64,000 nt of DNA from Chitinophaga sancti (GTDB lineage Bacteria > Bacteroidota > Bacteroidia > Chitinophagales > Chitinophagaceae). Positions 54,417 through 62,491 of the stretch are shown here, one piece after another. Under the pieces are notes generated by a model. It was not told where the DNA came from and did not search any database. It worked only from the letters and a program-made list of their open reading frames with translations. Each line of letters begins with the position of its first letter. The stretch's first letter is position 1. Location of the stretch: contig NZ_CP139972.1 in the NCBI RefSeq assembly GCF_034424315.1, positions 5,518,001 through 5,582,000 of the forward strand, written 5' to 3'. A program made the translations under genes and the position numbers.

Positions 54417-54614
54417 ATGCTACATGATAGTAATAACCCGGATCAACAGCCTCCTCGTGAAGAGCACAAACAACCTTTACAGCACAAGGCTGAAATTTTA
54501 AAAACAGATAAAGCCGATACGAATACCAACCCGCTTCATGGTGAACTCTCCGAAAAACCGGAAGACGAAAACCTGGCGGTGAGGGATCAGGATCGATCAA
54601 ATAATAAAAACTAA
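54417..54614 (+). CDS. Small hydrophilic hypothetical protein
   Basis: A 65-aa, strongly charged protein (Pro/Glu/Lys/Asn-rich, for example DQQPPREEHKQPLQHKAEIL) with no hydrophobic segment. Likely disordered. The family is not recognised. A terminator-like hairpin lies about 90 bp downstream. It could be non-coding. Confidence 0.5.
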   Translation: MLHDSNNPDQQPPREEHKQPLQHKAEILKTDKADTNTNPLHGELSEKPEDENLAVRDQDRSNNKN

Positions 54615-54700
54615 TTCGTTTGCCAGAGTTTATTGATTAACCTATTATGGACATCAAACGATTAGTAACATTCTTCTTTAATGTTGTGGTGTATAGCAGG

Positions 54701-54730
54701 CCGTCCCATTCATGGGATGGTTTTCTTTTT
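54701..54730 (+). terminator. Terminator-like hairpin
   Basis: CCGTCCCAT (54701-54709) pairs with ATGGGATGG (54712-54720), one G-T pair, with a two-base minimal loop, followed by TTTTCTTTTT. Confidence 0.6.
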
Positions 54731-54788
54731 ATAGCCATTCCTGATCGGAACGCTTCATGAAAGTCAAGCCCCGGCAACATATGAATTC

Positions 54789-55211
54789 CTAACTACTATG
54801 ATCTGCAATAATCTTCCACTGCCCCTTTATCCTCTTTATTAATAAGGTATATGCCCCCTGCAAATCCCCCACACTTCTTTTCAAATGCCATTTCCCCACT
54901 ACAAAGCAAAGATTCTTTTCCAATGTCCTGATTTCCAATATATTAAAATCCAGTTTGCCCATAGCTGCCGTATCAGGGTATGATTTCTTATATCGCTCCA
55001 AAGTCGCTTTCCAGCCATAAGTTGGCCCATGGCTACCCACAAATACCAAAGAATCTGATTGCCAGTACGTTTGCATAAAGCCCTCAATATTACCCTGATT
55101 CCAGGTATCGGTTTGCACCCTCAGCAACTGACGAATATCACTATCCGGAGCCTGCGCCAGTACAGCTATAGAAGGGGCTGTCAACAGGATAAGATACAGT
55201 ATAAAACGCAT
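54789..55211 (-). CDS. SnoaL/NTF2-like protein (DUF4440 type), secreted
   Basis: A 140-aa protein with signal peptide (MRFILYLILLTAPSIAVLAQ). The mature part has RQLLRVQTDTWNQGNIEGFM and ALTLLIKRIKGQWKIIADHS-like ending (YTLLIKRIKGQWKIIADHSS), matching NTF2-like DUF4440 proteins. Catalytic role, if any, is unknown. The start is ATG 55211; an open frame runs further upstream but overlaps kdnA. It is divergent from kdnA with an 81-bp spacer. Confidence 0.8.
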   Translation of the reverse strand: MRFILYLILLTAPSIAVLAQAPDSDIRQLLRVQTDTWNQGNIEGFMQTYWQSDSLVFVGSHGPTYGWKATLERYKKSYPDTAAMGKLDFNILEIRTLEKNLCFVVGKWHLKRSVGDLQGAYTLLIKRIKGQWKIIADHSS

Positions 55212-55267
55212 GGTAATTTTTAGTAAAAGATAAACAGTTTTTCCGAGGGCCGAGTAGCGGATTATAC

Positions 55268-55275
55268 TACCTTTG
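55268..55275 (+). promoter_or_regulatory. -7 box for the kdnA operon
   Basis: TACCTTTG is an exact TAnnTTTG; transcription would start near 55282, giving an 11-base leader. Confidence 0.6.
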
Positions 55276-55292
55276 CAAAAAATCAACAACTT

Positions 55293-56483
55293 ATGCCCGG
55301 ATATGAATTTTTTGGACCGGAAGAACGCAAGGAAGTAAATGACGTGCTGGAAACCGGCATCTTTATGCGCTATGGGTTTGACGGCCCACGTAAAGGCATC
55401 TGGAAAGCAAAGGAGCTGGAACAAGCCATTTCTGAAAAACTGAATGTTGGATACACACAGATCGTATCCAGTGGTACAGCAGCCCTGACTGTAGCAATGC
55501 AGGCCCTGGGCATAGGTGCAGGAGATGAAGTGATCATGCCGACCTTCACATTTGTGGCAAGTTTTGAGTGTATCTTCTCGGTAGGGGCCACCCCGGTGCT
55601 GGTAGACGTAGATGATACCCTTACCCTGAACCCTAAAGCGGTTGAGGCAGCAATCACACCACGTACCAAGGCTGTAATGCCTGTACACATGTGCGGTGCA
55701 ATGGCTGATCTGGATGCGCTGAAGGCAATCTGCGATAAACACAACCTGATCTTACTGGAAGATGCCTGCCAATCTTTTGGTGCAACCTATAAAGGCAAAG
55801 CCCTTGGTACCATCGGCCACGCCGGAGCCTTCTCCTTCGACTTCGTAAAGACCATCACCTGCGCTGAAGGTGGCGCCATCGTTACCAACGACAAGGATGT
55901 TTATGTAAAAGCAGACGGTTATTCCGATCATGGCCACGATCACCTGGGCGTAGACCGTGGTGCGGACCTGCACCCATTCATCGGGTACAATTTCCGTATT
56001 TCTGAACTGCACGCTGCTGTAGGCCTCGCACAGGTTAGAAAACTGGATACCTTCCTGGGCATCCAGCGCAAAACCAAAAAGATCTTCAAAGATGCATTGT
56101 CCGCTATTCCACAGGTGAGCTTCCGCCGCCTGCCGGATGCAGAAGGCGACAGTGCTACCTTCCTGGCCTTCTTCCTGCCTGAAGAATCTCAGGCAAGAGC
56201 TGCCGCTGCTGCTATGAAAGCGGCCGGTCTGCCTGCCTTCTACTGGTTTGACAACAACTGGCATTATATCCGCAACTGGGAACACTTCAAACAAAGCACG
56301 GTGTTGAGCCGTTTCGCTCCGGGCCTGCAACAGGCTATGGAACTGTACAAAGTGAAACAATTCCCTGCTTCTGACGCAATCATGAGCCGTTGCATCTGCA
56401 CCCCTATCAACTTAGGCTGGAGCGATGCTGAGGTAGCTGAGCGTGCTGAGAAACTGGTAAATGCAGTAAAAAGCGCCCTGTAA
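55293..56483 (+). CDS. kdnA: DegT/DnrJ/EryC1-family aminotransferase, predicted KdnA
   Basis: A 396-aa PLP enzyme. Features are SSGTAALTVAMQALGIGAGDEV (about 59-80), EDACQSFGATYKGKALGTIGH and the PLP lysine Lys186 in AFSFDFVKTITCAEGGAIVT. It is directly followed by kdsB (no gap) and kdnB, the gene order known from Shewanella, where KdnA and KdnB turn Kdo into 8-amino-3,8-dideoxy-Kdo. The specific role rests on this context; the aminotransferase family is certain. Confidence 0.83.
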   Translation: MPGYEFFGPEERKEVNDVLETGIFMRYGFDGPRKGIWKAKELEQAISEKLNVGYTQIVSSGTAALTVAMQALGIGAGDEVIMPTFTFVASFECIFSVGATPVLVDVDDTLTLNPKAVEAAITPRTKAVMPVHMCGAMADLDALKAICDKHNLILLEDACQSFGATYKGKALGTIGHAGAFSFDFVKTITCAEGGAIVTNDKDVYVKADGYSDHGHDHLGVDRGADLHPFIGYNFRISELHAAVGLAQVRKLDTFLGIQRKTKKIFKDALSAIPQVSFRRLPDAEGDSATFLAFFLPEESQARAAAAAMKAAGLPAFYWFDNNWHYIRNWEHFKQSTVLSRFAPGLQQAMELYKVKQFPASDAIMSRCICTPINLGWSDAEVAERAEKLVNAVKSAL

Positions 56484-57212
56484 ATGAAAAAAGTAGCTTT
56501 AATACCTGCCCGCTATGGCGCTACCCGCTTCCCGGGCAAGCTGATGGCAAAACTGGGCGGTAAATCGGTGATCCTCCGCACCTACGAAAGCACCGTGAAA
56601 ACCGGTGTGTTCGACGAAGTAATGGTAGTCACCGACTCCGAAATAATCTATCAGGAAATCATCAGCAACGGTGGTAAAGCCGTCATGAGCCAGAAGGAGC
56701 ATGAGTGCGGCACCGACCGTATTGCAGAAGCGATCGCTGACAGAGAAGATGTGGAAATCATCGTAAATGTACAGGGAGATGAACCGTTCACCCAGAAAGA
56801 ACCACTGGAAAAACTCCTCCAGGTGTTTGAAGGCGAAGCGGGTCAGAAAGTACAGGTCGCTTCCCTGGTGCAGGAACTGAAAGACTGGAACCAGATCGAA
56901 GACCCTAACTATGTGAAGGTCACCGTGGACAAACAGTTCAATGCACTTTTCTTTTCCCGTTCAGTGATTCCTTATCCCCGTGATACAAAAGTGGATACCA
57001 CCTATTATGAGCATATCGGTATCTATGCATTCCGCCGCAAAACCCTGCTGGACTTTACCAAATTACCGGTAAGCCCCCTGGAGGCCGCTGAAAAAATAGA
57101 ATGCCTGCGCTACCTGGAAAATGGCATTCCCATGAAAATGGTGGTGACTGAGTACATGGGTGTGGAAATCGATACACCGGAAGACCTGCTGAAAGCAGAA
57201 AAATTATTGTAA
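56484..57212 (+). CDS. kdsB: 3-deoxy-manno-octulosonate cytidylyltransferase (Kdo8N type predicted)
   Basis: A 242-aa CMP-Kdo synthetase. Motifs are [20 protein letters not shown] (7-26), [13 protein letters not shown] (about 72-84), [10 protein letters not shown] (about 92-101) and [14 protein letters not shown]. The start abuts the kdnA stop. In Shewanella the paired KdsB prefers 8-amino-Kdo; the same preference is inferred here. Makes the donor for lipid A core assembly. Confidence 0.94.
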   Translation: MKKVALIPARYGATRFPGKLMAKLGGKSVILRTYESTVKTGVFDEVMVVTDSEIIYQEIISNGGKAVMSQKEHECGTDRIAEAIADREDVEIIVNVQGDEPFTQKEPLEKLLQVFEGEAGQKVQVASLVQELKDWNQIEDPNYVKVTVDKQFNALFFSRSVIPYPRDTKVDTTYYEHIGIYAFRRKTLLDFTKLPVSPLEAAEKIECLRYLENGIPMKMVVTEYMGVEIDTPEDLLKAEKLL

Positions 57213-57230
57213 CAATATTAACTGTTCGAG

Positions 57231-58307
57231 ATGAAATTCAGGAACTTTAAGATGGTAGACTACGTGGTATTTGGCCGCGGATGTTTTGATCAACTGGATG
57301 AAATATTGGCTCCTAAACGTAAGGGAGATGCTCCAATGATATTTTTCGTGGACCATTTCTTTCAGGGAAATGACGCTTTCGCTAAGCGCGTTCCGGTTAG
57401 AGGCAAGGACAAAATCATTTACATAGACGTTACCGACGAACCTAAAACCAAATACGTTGACAAAGTTAGAGATCAACTGAAAGCGGAATTTGGGGAAGTA
57501 AGCGGTATCATCGGTATTGGTGGCGGTTCCGTAATGGACATGGCCAAAGCAGTATCCCTGATGATGAAGAACCCGGGTTCTTCTGCTGACTACCAGGGCT
57601 GGGACCTGGTGAAATTCCCAGGCGTTTACAAAGTAGGCATTCCTACCATTTCCGGTACCGGTGCTGAAGTAAGCCGTACCTGTGTGCTGACAGGCCCTAC
57701 CCGTAAACTGGGTATGAACTCTGACTTTACCCCATTCGATCAGATCGTACTGGATCCTGAACTGATCAGGGGCGTACCTAAGAACCAGATGTTCTATACC
57801 GCCATGGATTGCTATATCCACTGTATTGAATCCCTGACCGGTACTTACCTCAATGCCTTCAGCCGCTCTTATGGCGAAGAATCCCTGCGCCTTTGCCAGG
57901 AAGTCTTCCTGCAAAAAGAACAGTGGGATGACGATGCTGATGAGAAACTGATGATGGCATCTTATGCCGGTGGCATGAGTATCGCGTATTCTCAGGTGGG
58001 TGTAGCACACGCTGTGAGCTACGGACTGGCTTACCTGCTGGGCACCAAGCACGGTATCGGTAACTGTATCGTGTTCGACAAGCTGGAAGAGTTCTACCCT
58101 GAAGGCGTAGTGGAATTCAAGGAAATGGTGAAGAAACACAACATCGACATTCCACAGGGTATTACCAAAGGACTGACCGATGAGCAGTTCAACATCATGA
58201 TCGATGTATCCCTGGGCATGGCTCCGCTGTGGGAAAATGCACTGGGTAAAGACTGGAAAGAGAAGATGACAAGAGAAAGACTGAGAGCACTCTACGAAAG
58301 ACTGTAA
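57231..58307 (+). CDS. kdnB: Iron-containing alcohol dehydrogenase, predicted KdnB
   Basis: A 358-aa NAD(P)-binding Fe-ADH-type protein. The nucleotide motif is GIGGGSVMDMAKAV (about 95-108). Other motifs are IPTISGTGAEVSRTCVLTGP, DCYIHCIESLTG and GVAHAVSYGLAYLLGTKHG, which hold the metal ligands. With KdnA next door it is predicted to oxidise the C8 hydroxyl of Kdo before transamination. Structured repeat copy 3 follows. Confidence 0.82.
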   Translation: MKFRNFKMVDYVVFGRGCFDQLDEILAPKRKGDAPMIFFVDHFFQGNDAFAKRVPVRGKDKIIYIDVTDEPKTKYVDKVRDQLKAEFGEVSGIIGIGGGSVMDMAKAVSLMMKNPGSSADYQGWDLVKFPGVYKVGIPTISGTGAEVSRTCVLTGPTRKLGMNSDFTPFDQIVLDPELIRGVPKNQMFYTAMDCYIHCIESLTGTYLNAFSRSYGEESLRLCQEVFLQKEQWDDDADEKLMMASYAGGMSIAYSQVGVAHAVSYGLAYLLGTKHGIGNCIVFDKLEEFYPEGVVEFKEMVKKHNIDIPQGITKGLTDEQFNIMIDVSLGMAPLWENALGKDWKEKMTRERLRALYERL

Positions 58308-58350
58308 TCAGACTGAATATTAAAAAAGGATTGTGAGCCGGGATTTTTTT

Positions 58351-58426
58351 AAGCCGGCCGCAGGCCATTCTTCCCGTCGTTCATAGCTGATGCCGAAGGC
58401 ACCAGCTATGAACGACGGCTTTTTTA
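58351..58426 (+). repeat. Structured intergenic repeat, copy 3
   Basis: AAGCCGGCCGCAGGCCATT (58351-58369), identical to copy 2, then stem CCGTCGTTCATAGCTG (58374-58389) against 58403-58418, inner TGCC/GGCA pair, then CT and six T. It begins 44 bp after kdnB. Confidence 0.88.
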
Positions 58427-58467
58427 GAGGGAGAATGAACCCTAAAATAGGTACTATCAAAAAAGAC

Positions 58468-58505
58468 AAATCCCGGTCGCTATGCAGCGCCGGGATTTTT
58501 TATTT
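58468..58505. terminator. Bidirectional terminator before the MFS gene end
   Basis: AAATCCCGG (58468-58476) pairs with CCGGGATTT (58490-58498), with an inner CGCT/AGCG stem, and T-runs on the plus strand. It ends the MFS transporter gene on the minus strand too. Confidence 0.85.
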
Positions 58506-58520
58506 TATACTAAGCATGAA

Positions 58521-59747
58521 CTATCGTTGAAACCATTTACCTGGTGAAAATACAAATTGTTTCACAGTTTGCATACGGCGATTCTGATAAATAAAGATCA
58601 GGTAAACGGTAGCTGCCAGTGTCACAATAGCGGTAGAATAGAAAGTGACAGGGAATAACCTGGAATCGTTGTGATACACAAAAGCTGAAAGGTAAGCACC
58701 GATACCAATACCCGCTTCCTGCGCGATGTACATGGATGCCAGGGCACGTCCTTTGTGCTCAGGTCTGCCCAGGTCGATGGTCCATGCAGTAACAGCAGGA
58801 GAATTCAATCCAACAGATACCCCATAGATCACTGCGGCAGTAAGCATGAGAGCAGGTGTATTGGCCACTCCCAAAGTAAATACCCCTACAGCCATAATGA
58901 CCGTAGCGACTTTTAATACCGGCAGCCTGCCATACCTGTCAGAAACCTTACCTGCTAACAATCGGATACTAATGCTGGCCGCGGTAAAAAAGGTATAAAA
59001 CATTCCTTTGCTCGCTGGCGGCAGGCCCACATAATTGCTAAAATCAGGAATAATAGTGAACAGCACACCGTAGCTGTAATAGGTAATGAAAGTAACAATC
59101 ACCGGTGCCAATACCAGTGGTTCAAAGATCTCTGATTTGGAAATCTTCAATGAAGAAAACCGGAAAGCCTGCTTATTAGGCAGGGTCTCTTTCATCCCTC
59201 CAACCAGGATCACGACTGATAAAAGGGCAAATACGGCAGATAACTGGAACATGACATGTATATTCCAGATAGACGTAACGTAACCCCCAATAGCCGGGCC
59301 CAGCGCAAGTCCAATGGTACTGAAAAGTCCGACCATCCCCATCGCTTCCGCCCTGCGGGTAATAGGTACAATGTCTGCTACATAGGCAGCAGTGCCGGTA
59401 GGCTTGAAACCTGTAGAGAAACCATGAAAGAACCGGAGTAATAGAAAGGCAGCAACAGTGCTGACCAGGGGATAGAGCAGGCTACAGATCACGCAGATGA
59501 CAGCGCCAAAGATCATGACAGGAACACGGCCCACAGTGTCAGTAAGTTTACCGCTGAAGGGGCGTGATAGCCCTGCCATGAGCGTAAACAAAGCGAGGAT
59601 GTAGCCTTTGTATTGTTCACCGCCCATGCTGCTGAGGTAAGCAGGCAAGTCTGGTAGCATCATGTTGTAGCTGGCGGAAAACAGTGCATTGCTAAGGCAT
59701 AGCATAATGAAGTGAAAGGTATAGATCCTCCCGTGCGACTGGTCCAT
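58521..59747 (-). CDS. MFS transporter (drug efflux type)
   Basis: A 408-aa protein with 12 predicted segments. N-terminal motif A region is PFSGKLTDTVGRVPVMIFGA (about 62-81), and TGFKPTGTAAYVADIVP is present, matching the DHA1 efflux group more than sugar importers. Substrate is unknown. It begins 12 bp from a perfect -7 box. Confidence 0.87.
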   Translation of the reverse strand: MDQSHGRIYTFHFIMLCLSNALFSASYNMMLPDLPAYLSSMGGEQYKGYILALFTLMAGLSRPFSGKLTDTVGRVPVMIFGAVICVICSLLYPLVSTVAAFLLLRFFHGFSTGFKPTGTAAYVADIVPITRRAEAMGMVGLFSTIGLALGPAIGGYVTSIWNIHVMFQLSAVFALLSVVILVGGMKETLPNKQAFRFSSLKISKSEIFEPLVLAPVIVTFITYYSYGVLFTIIPDFSNYVGLPPASKGMFYTFFTAASISIRLLAGKVSDRYGRLPVLKVATVIMAVGVFTLGVANTPALMLTAAVIYGVSVGLNSPAVTAWTIDLGRPEHKGRALASMYIAQEAGIGIGAYLSAFVYHNDSRLFPVTFYSTAIVTLAATVYLIFIYQNRRMQTVKQFVFSPGKWFQR

Positions 59748-59751
59748 GATG

Positions 59752-59759
59752 CAAAGGTA
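59752..59759 (-). promoter_or_regulatory. -7 box for the MFS gene (near-leaderless)
   Basis: On the minus strand TACCTTTG runs from 59759 to 59752, five bases before the ATG at 59747. Transcription would begin at or within a base or two of the ATG. Confidence 0.55.
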
Positions 59760-59776
59760 GTGAAGGGCAATAAAAA

Positions 59777-59803
59777 AGCCGTCTTAATTATTTAAGACAG
59801 CTC
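59777..59803 (-). terminator. Terminator for the small membrane gene
   Basis: On the minus strand AGCTGTCTTAA pairs with TTAAGACGGCT around a short loop and runs into TTTTTT. It sits between the 47-aa gene and the MFS gene, so the small gene has its own transcript. Confidence 0.7.
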
Positions 59804-59828
59804 TCTAATATCATGAAGAAGTTGATTA

Positions 59829-59972
59829 TTAGCGTTTTACGTATTTAAACGCAGCAAACAGAAACATTGCAGCAAATAATGCGATTACAAAGTATGTAGC
59901 GTAATGAGAAAATGTATCTCCTGCTCTGAAAAAATCTGTGGTTTCTACGTTATTAACTACGGCAAGCAACAT
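59829..59972 (-). CDS. 47-aa single-pass membrane protein
   Basis: ATG at 59972 to TAA at 59829. The peptide MLLAVVNNVETTDFFRAGDT is followed by a membrane segment (about 24-42, HYATYFVIALFAAMFLFAAF) and KYVKR at the end. A matching terminator lies 26 bp downstream, and there is no stronger gene on the other strand. The family is not recognised. It may be a small accessory subunit of a membrane complex, as many such proteins are. Confidence 0.65.
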   Translation of the reverse strand: MLLAVVNNVETTDFFRAGDTFSHYATYFVIALFAAMFLFAAFKYVKR

Positions 59973-60053
59973 AAAAAATTCGTTTAATGATCAGGACTGC
60001 AAGTTAGCACATTCAATTTAGAAAAAGGAGGAAAATTTCCGTTAAGGTTAAGG

Positions 60054-60094
60054 CCCCGTATAATGCATGTCAAAGCCCTGTATAGTGCATGTCA
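60054..60094. repeat. Imperfect 19-bp direct repeat
   Basis: CCCCGTATAATGCATGTCA (60054-60072) and CCCTGTATAGTGCATGTCA (60076-60094) differ at two positions. Both lie in the spacer between the E1 gene end and the small gene start. It could be a regulator-binding pair for the small gene. Confidence 0.6.
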
Positions 60095-60149
60095 GATGCC
60101 AGCTTATGGTCTGGTGGCCAACCCTGCGCCGGCTTAATGCATGACCCGC

Positions 60150-62111
60150 TTAATACTGAACTAATCGCTGCACGCTCTCATGCAGCCGTGACTTAGCCTG
60201 AAAATGGGCCTCCAGCTCTGCGGCAAACGGTACCGGCGTATCCTGTGAAGCACAACGCATCACCGGGGCATCCAGCAATTGAAAGCAATGCTCCGATATC
60301 CAGGCCGCTATCTCTCCACCAAATCCCCCCGTCAGGGAGGCCTCGTGTAAGATCAGCACTTTCCCTGTACTAAGCACCGCCTCACGAATTGCACTGTAGT
60401 CCAGCGGCTGTAATGATCTCAAATCCAGAATATGCAAAGACAATTCCGGATGCTGAAGCGCATACTCCAATGCCCAATGCACACCCGCGCCATAAGTAAT
60501 GATACTAAGATCATCTCCCTCCATCACCACTTTTGCTTTCCCTATTTCAATCGTATAAGGTGCATCCGGCACAGGCCCGCTGATACTCCTGTACAAAGCT
60601 TTATGTTCAAAGAACAATACCGGGTTCGGATCTGCCAGCGCCGCCAGCAATAAGCCTTTCGCATCTTCCGGCGTAGCCGGGTATACCACTTTCAATCCCG
60701 GTGTATGCGTAAACCAGGCCTCATTAGTCTGCGAATGAAAAGGTCCGGCGCCCACGCCCCCACCTGCCGGCAACCGTACTACCACATTGGCATTTTGGCC
60801 CCAGCGGTAATGGATCTTGGCGAGGTTGTTCACAATCTGGTTAAATCCACAGCTTACAAAGTCGGCAAACTGCATCTCCACCATACTCCTGTATCCCATT
60901 ACAGACAGGCCCAATCCTGCACCGATGATCGCACTCTCACAAAGCGGTGTATTGCGTACCCGCTCCTTACCATACAATGCCACCAATCCCTCCGTGATCT
61001 TAAATGCACCACCATATTCCGCAATATCCTGGCCCATCAAAATAAGTTCAGGATGCAGATCCATCGCCTGATGCAAGGCATCGGCAATGGCATTGATAAA
61101 CCTTTTTTCTGATACTGCACCTGTCGGAGCTACCGGTGCTGGCGCTGGCGCATATATATCGGCCAGCTCCTCATCCAGGTTAAAAGCAGGCACCTGCTCC
61201 TGCAATGCCGTCTGTATATCCTGGTCTATTTCCTGTTTCAGCGATTCCCTCAGGGAAGCATCCAGCAGGTTTAAATATTGTAAGAATTGTTCAAAATGTA
61301 AGATCGGATCCCGCTGTGCCCAATAATCCAGCAGGGCAGGGGGTACATACTTTATTCCGCTGGCTTCCTCATGGCCCCGCATCCTGAAGGTGACCGCCTC
61401 GATCAGTACCGGCTGCTTTTCCTGCAGGGCATGCCGTTTAGCTTCCTGCACCGCATGGTATACCTCCAGGATATTATTCCCGTCTATACGCATGCCCCGT
61501 ATACCATAGCCAGCTGCTTTATCTACCAGCTGATCACACCTGAACTGCTCCGTGACCGGGGTACTCAGGCCATAGCCGTTATTCTCCACTAAAAACACCA
61601 CCGGTAAACCCCATACAGCGGCTACATTCAGGGCTTCATGAAATTCCCCTTCGCTGGTACCGCCTTCTCCTGTAAAAGCCAGGGCTACCTTGCCCTCTCC
61701 CTCCATCTGCAGCGCCATGGCAATGCCATCTGCTACAGACAACTGCGGACCCAGGTGAGAGATCATACCTAAGATGTGATGCTGCCTGCTGCCGAAATGA
61801 AAAGACCGTTCCCGGCCCTTGGTATATCCCAGCGAACTGCCCTGCCACTGATGGAACAACTGCTGCAAAGGCATCTGTCTCGTAGTAAATACACCCAGGT
61901 TACGATGCAGGGGTAATATCCATTCATCCTCATCCAGCGCTAAAGTTGCGCCTACAGCAATTGCCTCCTGCCCGATACCTGAAAACCACTTGCTTACCTT
62001 ACCCTGCCTTAGCAGCAATAACATTTTCTCCTCCACCAGCCGGGGGTATAGCAGGGCTTTGTAAAAGGCCCGCAATTCATCATCACTGATATGTGTCCGG
62101 TCGAAGTACAT
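60150..62111 (-). CDS. Fused alpha/beta 2-oxoacid dehydrogenase E1
   Basis: A 653-aa protein joining both E1 halves. The alpha part (about 1-315) has IGQEAIAVG near 46-54 and the thiamine-diphosphate motif GEGGTSEGEFHEALNVAAVW (about 150-170) with NNGYG. The beta part (about 330-653) has LMGQDIAEYGGAFKITEGL, NTPLCESAIIGAGLGLSVMG and the C-terminal transketolase-like VLILHEASLTGGFGGEIAA. Such fusions are frequent in Bacteroidota and act in branched-chain or pyruvate-type oxidation; E2 and E3 genes are not in the window. The ATG 62111 overlaps the holin-like stop by one base (TGATG). Confidence 0.9.
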   Translation of the reverse strand: MYFDRTHISDDELRAFYKALLYPRLVEEKMLLLLRQGKVSKWFSGIGQEAIAVGATLALDEDEWILPLHRNLGVFTTRQMPLQQLFHQWQGSSLGYTKGRERSFHFGSRQHHILGMISHLGPQLSVADGIAMALQMEGEGKVALAFTGEGGTSEGEFHEALNVAAVWGLPVVFLVENNGYGLSTPVTEQFRCDQLVDKAAGYGIRGMRIDGNNILEVYHAVQEAKRHALQEKQPVLIEAVTFRMRGHEEASGIKYVPPALLDYWAQRDPILHFEQFLQYLNLLDASLRESLKQEIDQDIQTALQEQVPAFNLDEELADIYAPAPAPVAPTGAVSEKRFINAIADALHQAMDLHPELILMGQDIAEYGGAFKITEGLVALYGKERVRNTPLCESAIIGAGLGLSVMGYRSMVEMQFADFVSCGFNQIVNNLAKIHYRWGQNANVVVRLPAGGGVGAGPFHSQTNEAWFTHTPGLKVVYPATPEDAKGLLLAALADPNPVLFFEHKALYRSISGPVPDAPYTIEIGKAKVVMEGDDLSIITYGAGVHWALEYALQHPELSLHILDLRSLQPLDYSAIREAVLSTGKVLILHEASLTGGFGGEIAAWISEHCFQLLDAPVMRCASQDTPVPFAAELEAHFQAKSRLHESVQRLVQY

Positions 62112-62461
62112 CAATCATTCGGATTGGTACCTGCCAGGCTGTTCATAATCCCTGTAACAACGGTCAGTACAAGACTGAATAACAGCGCCCATATAAACCC
62201 GTCTACTTTGAATCCGGATACCAGTGAGCTCGCAATCATTATAATGACAGCATTAATCACCAGCAGGAACAGACCCAGGGTAACAATAGTCACGGGCAAT
62301 GTCAGCAGGATTAAAACAGGCTTTACCAACAGGTTTAGTATAGCCAATACAATAGCCAGTACCAGGGCGGTACTAAAGCTGTTAATCTTAACACCAGGTA
62401 ACACATAGGCAGTAGCCATGGCTGCGAGGGCGCTTATTAACAGGCGGATCAGAAAATTCAT
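62111..62461 (-). CDS. Phage-holin-4-like small membrane protein
   Basis: A 116-aa protein with four membrane segments, matching the DUF/holin_4_2 type family (ATAYVLPGVKINSFSTALVL, LLVKPVLILLTLPVTIVTLG). The name is historical; members are chromosomal and not known to lyse cells. Its stop overlaps the E1 start, so the two are coupled. Confidence 0.85.
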   Translation of the reverse strand: MNFLIRLLISALAAMATAYVLPGVKINSFSTALVLAIVLAILNLLVKPVLILLTLPVTIVTLGLFLLVINAVIIMIASSLVSGFKVDGFIWALLFSLVLTVVTGIMNSLAGTNPND

Positions 62462-62491
62462 GTGAATAAATTTGAAGGAAAGGTACTGAAA

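Noticed and set aside
54647..54754. A 35-codon frame MDIKRLVTFF...NAS in the terminator region
   Set aside because: Half of it is the hairpin and T-run at 54701-54730; unlikely to be a gene.
57204..58139. A 311-aa minus-strand frame inside kdnB
   Set aside because: Antisense shadow of the Fe-alcohol dehydrogenase gene.
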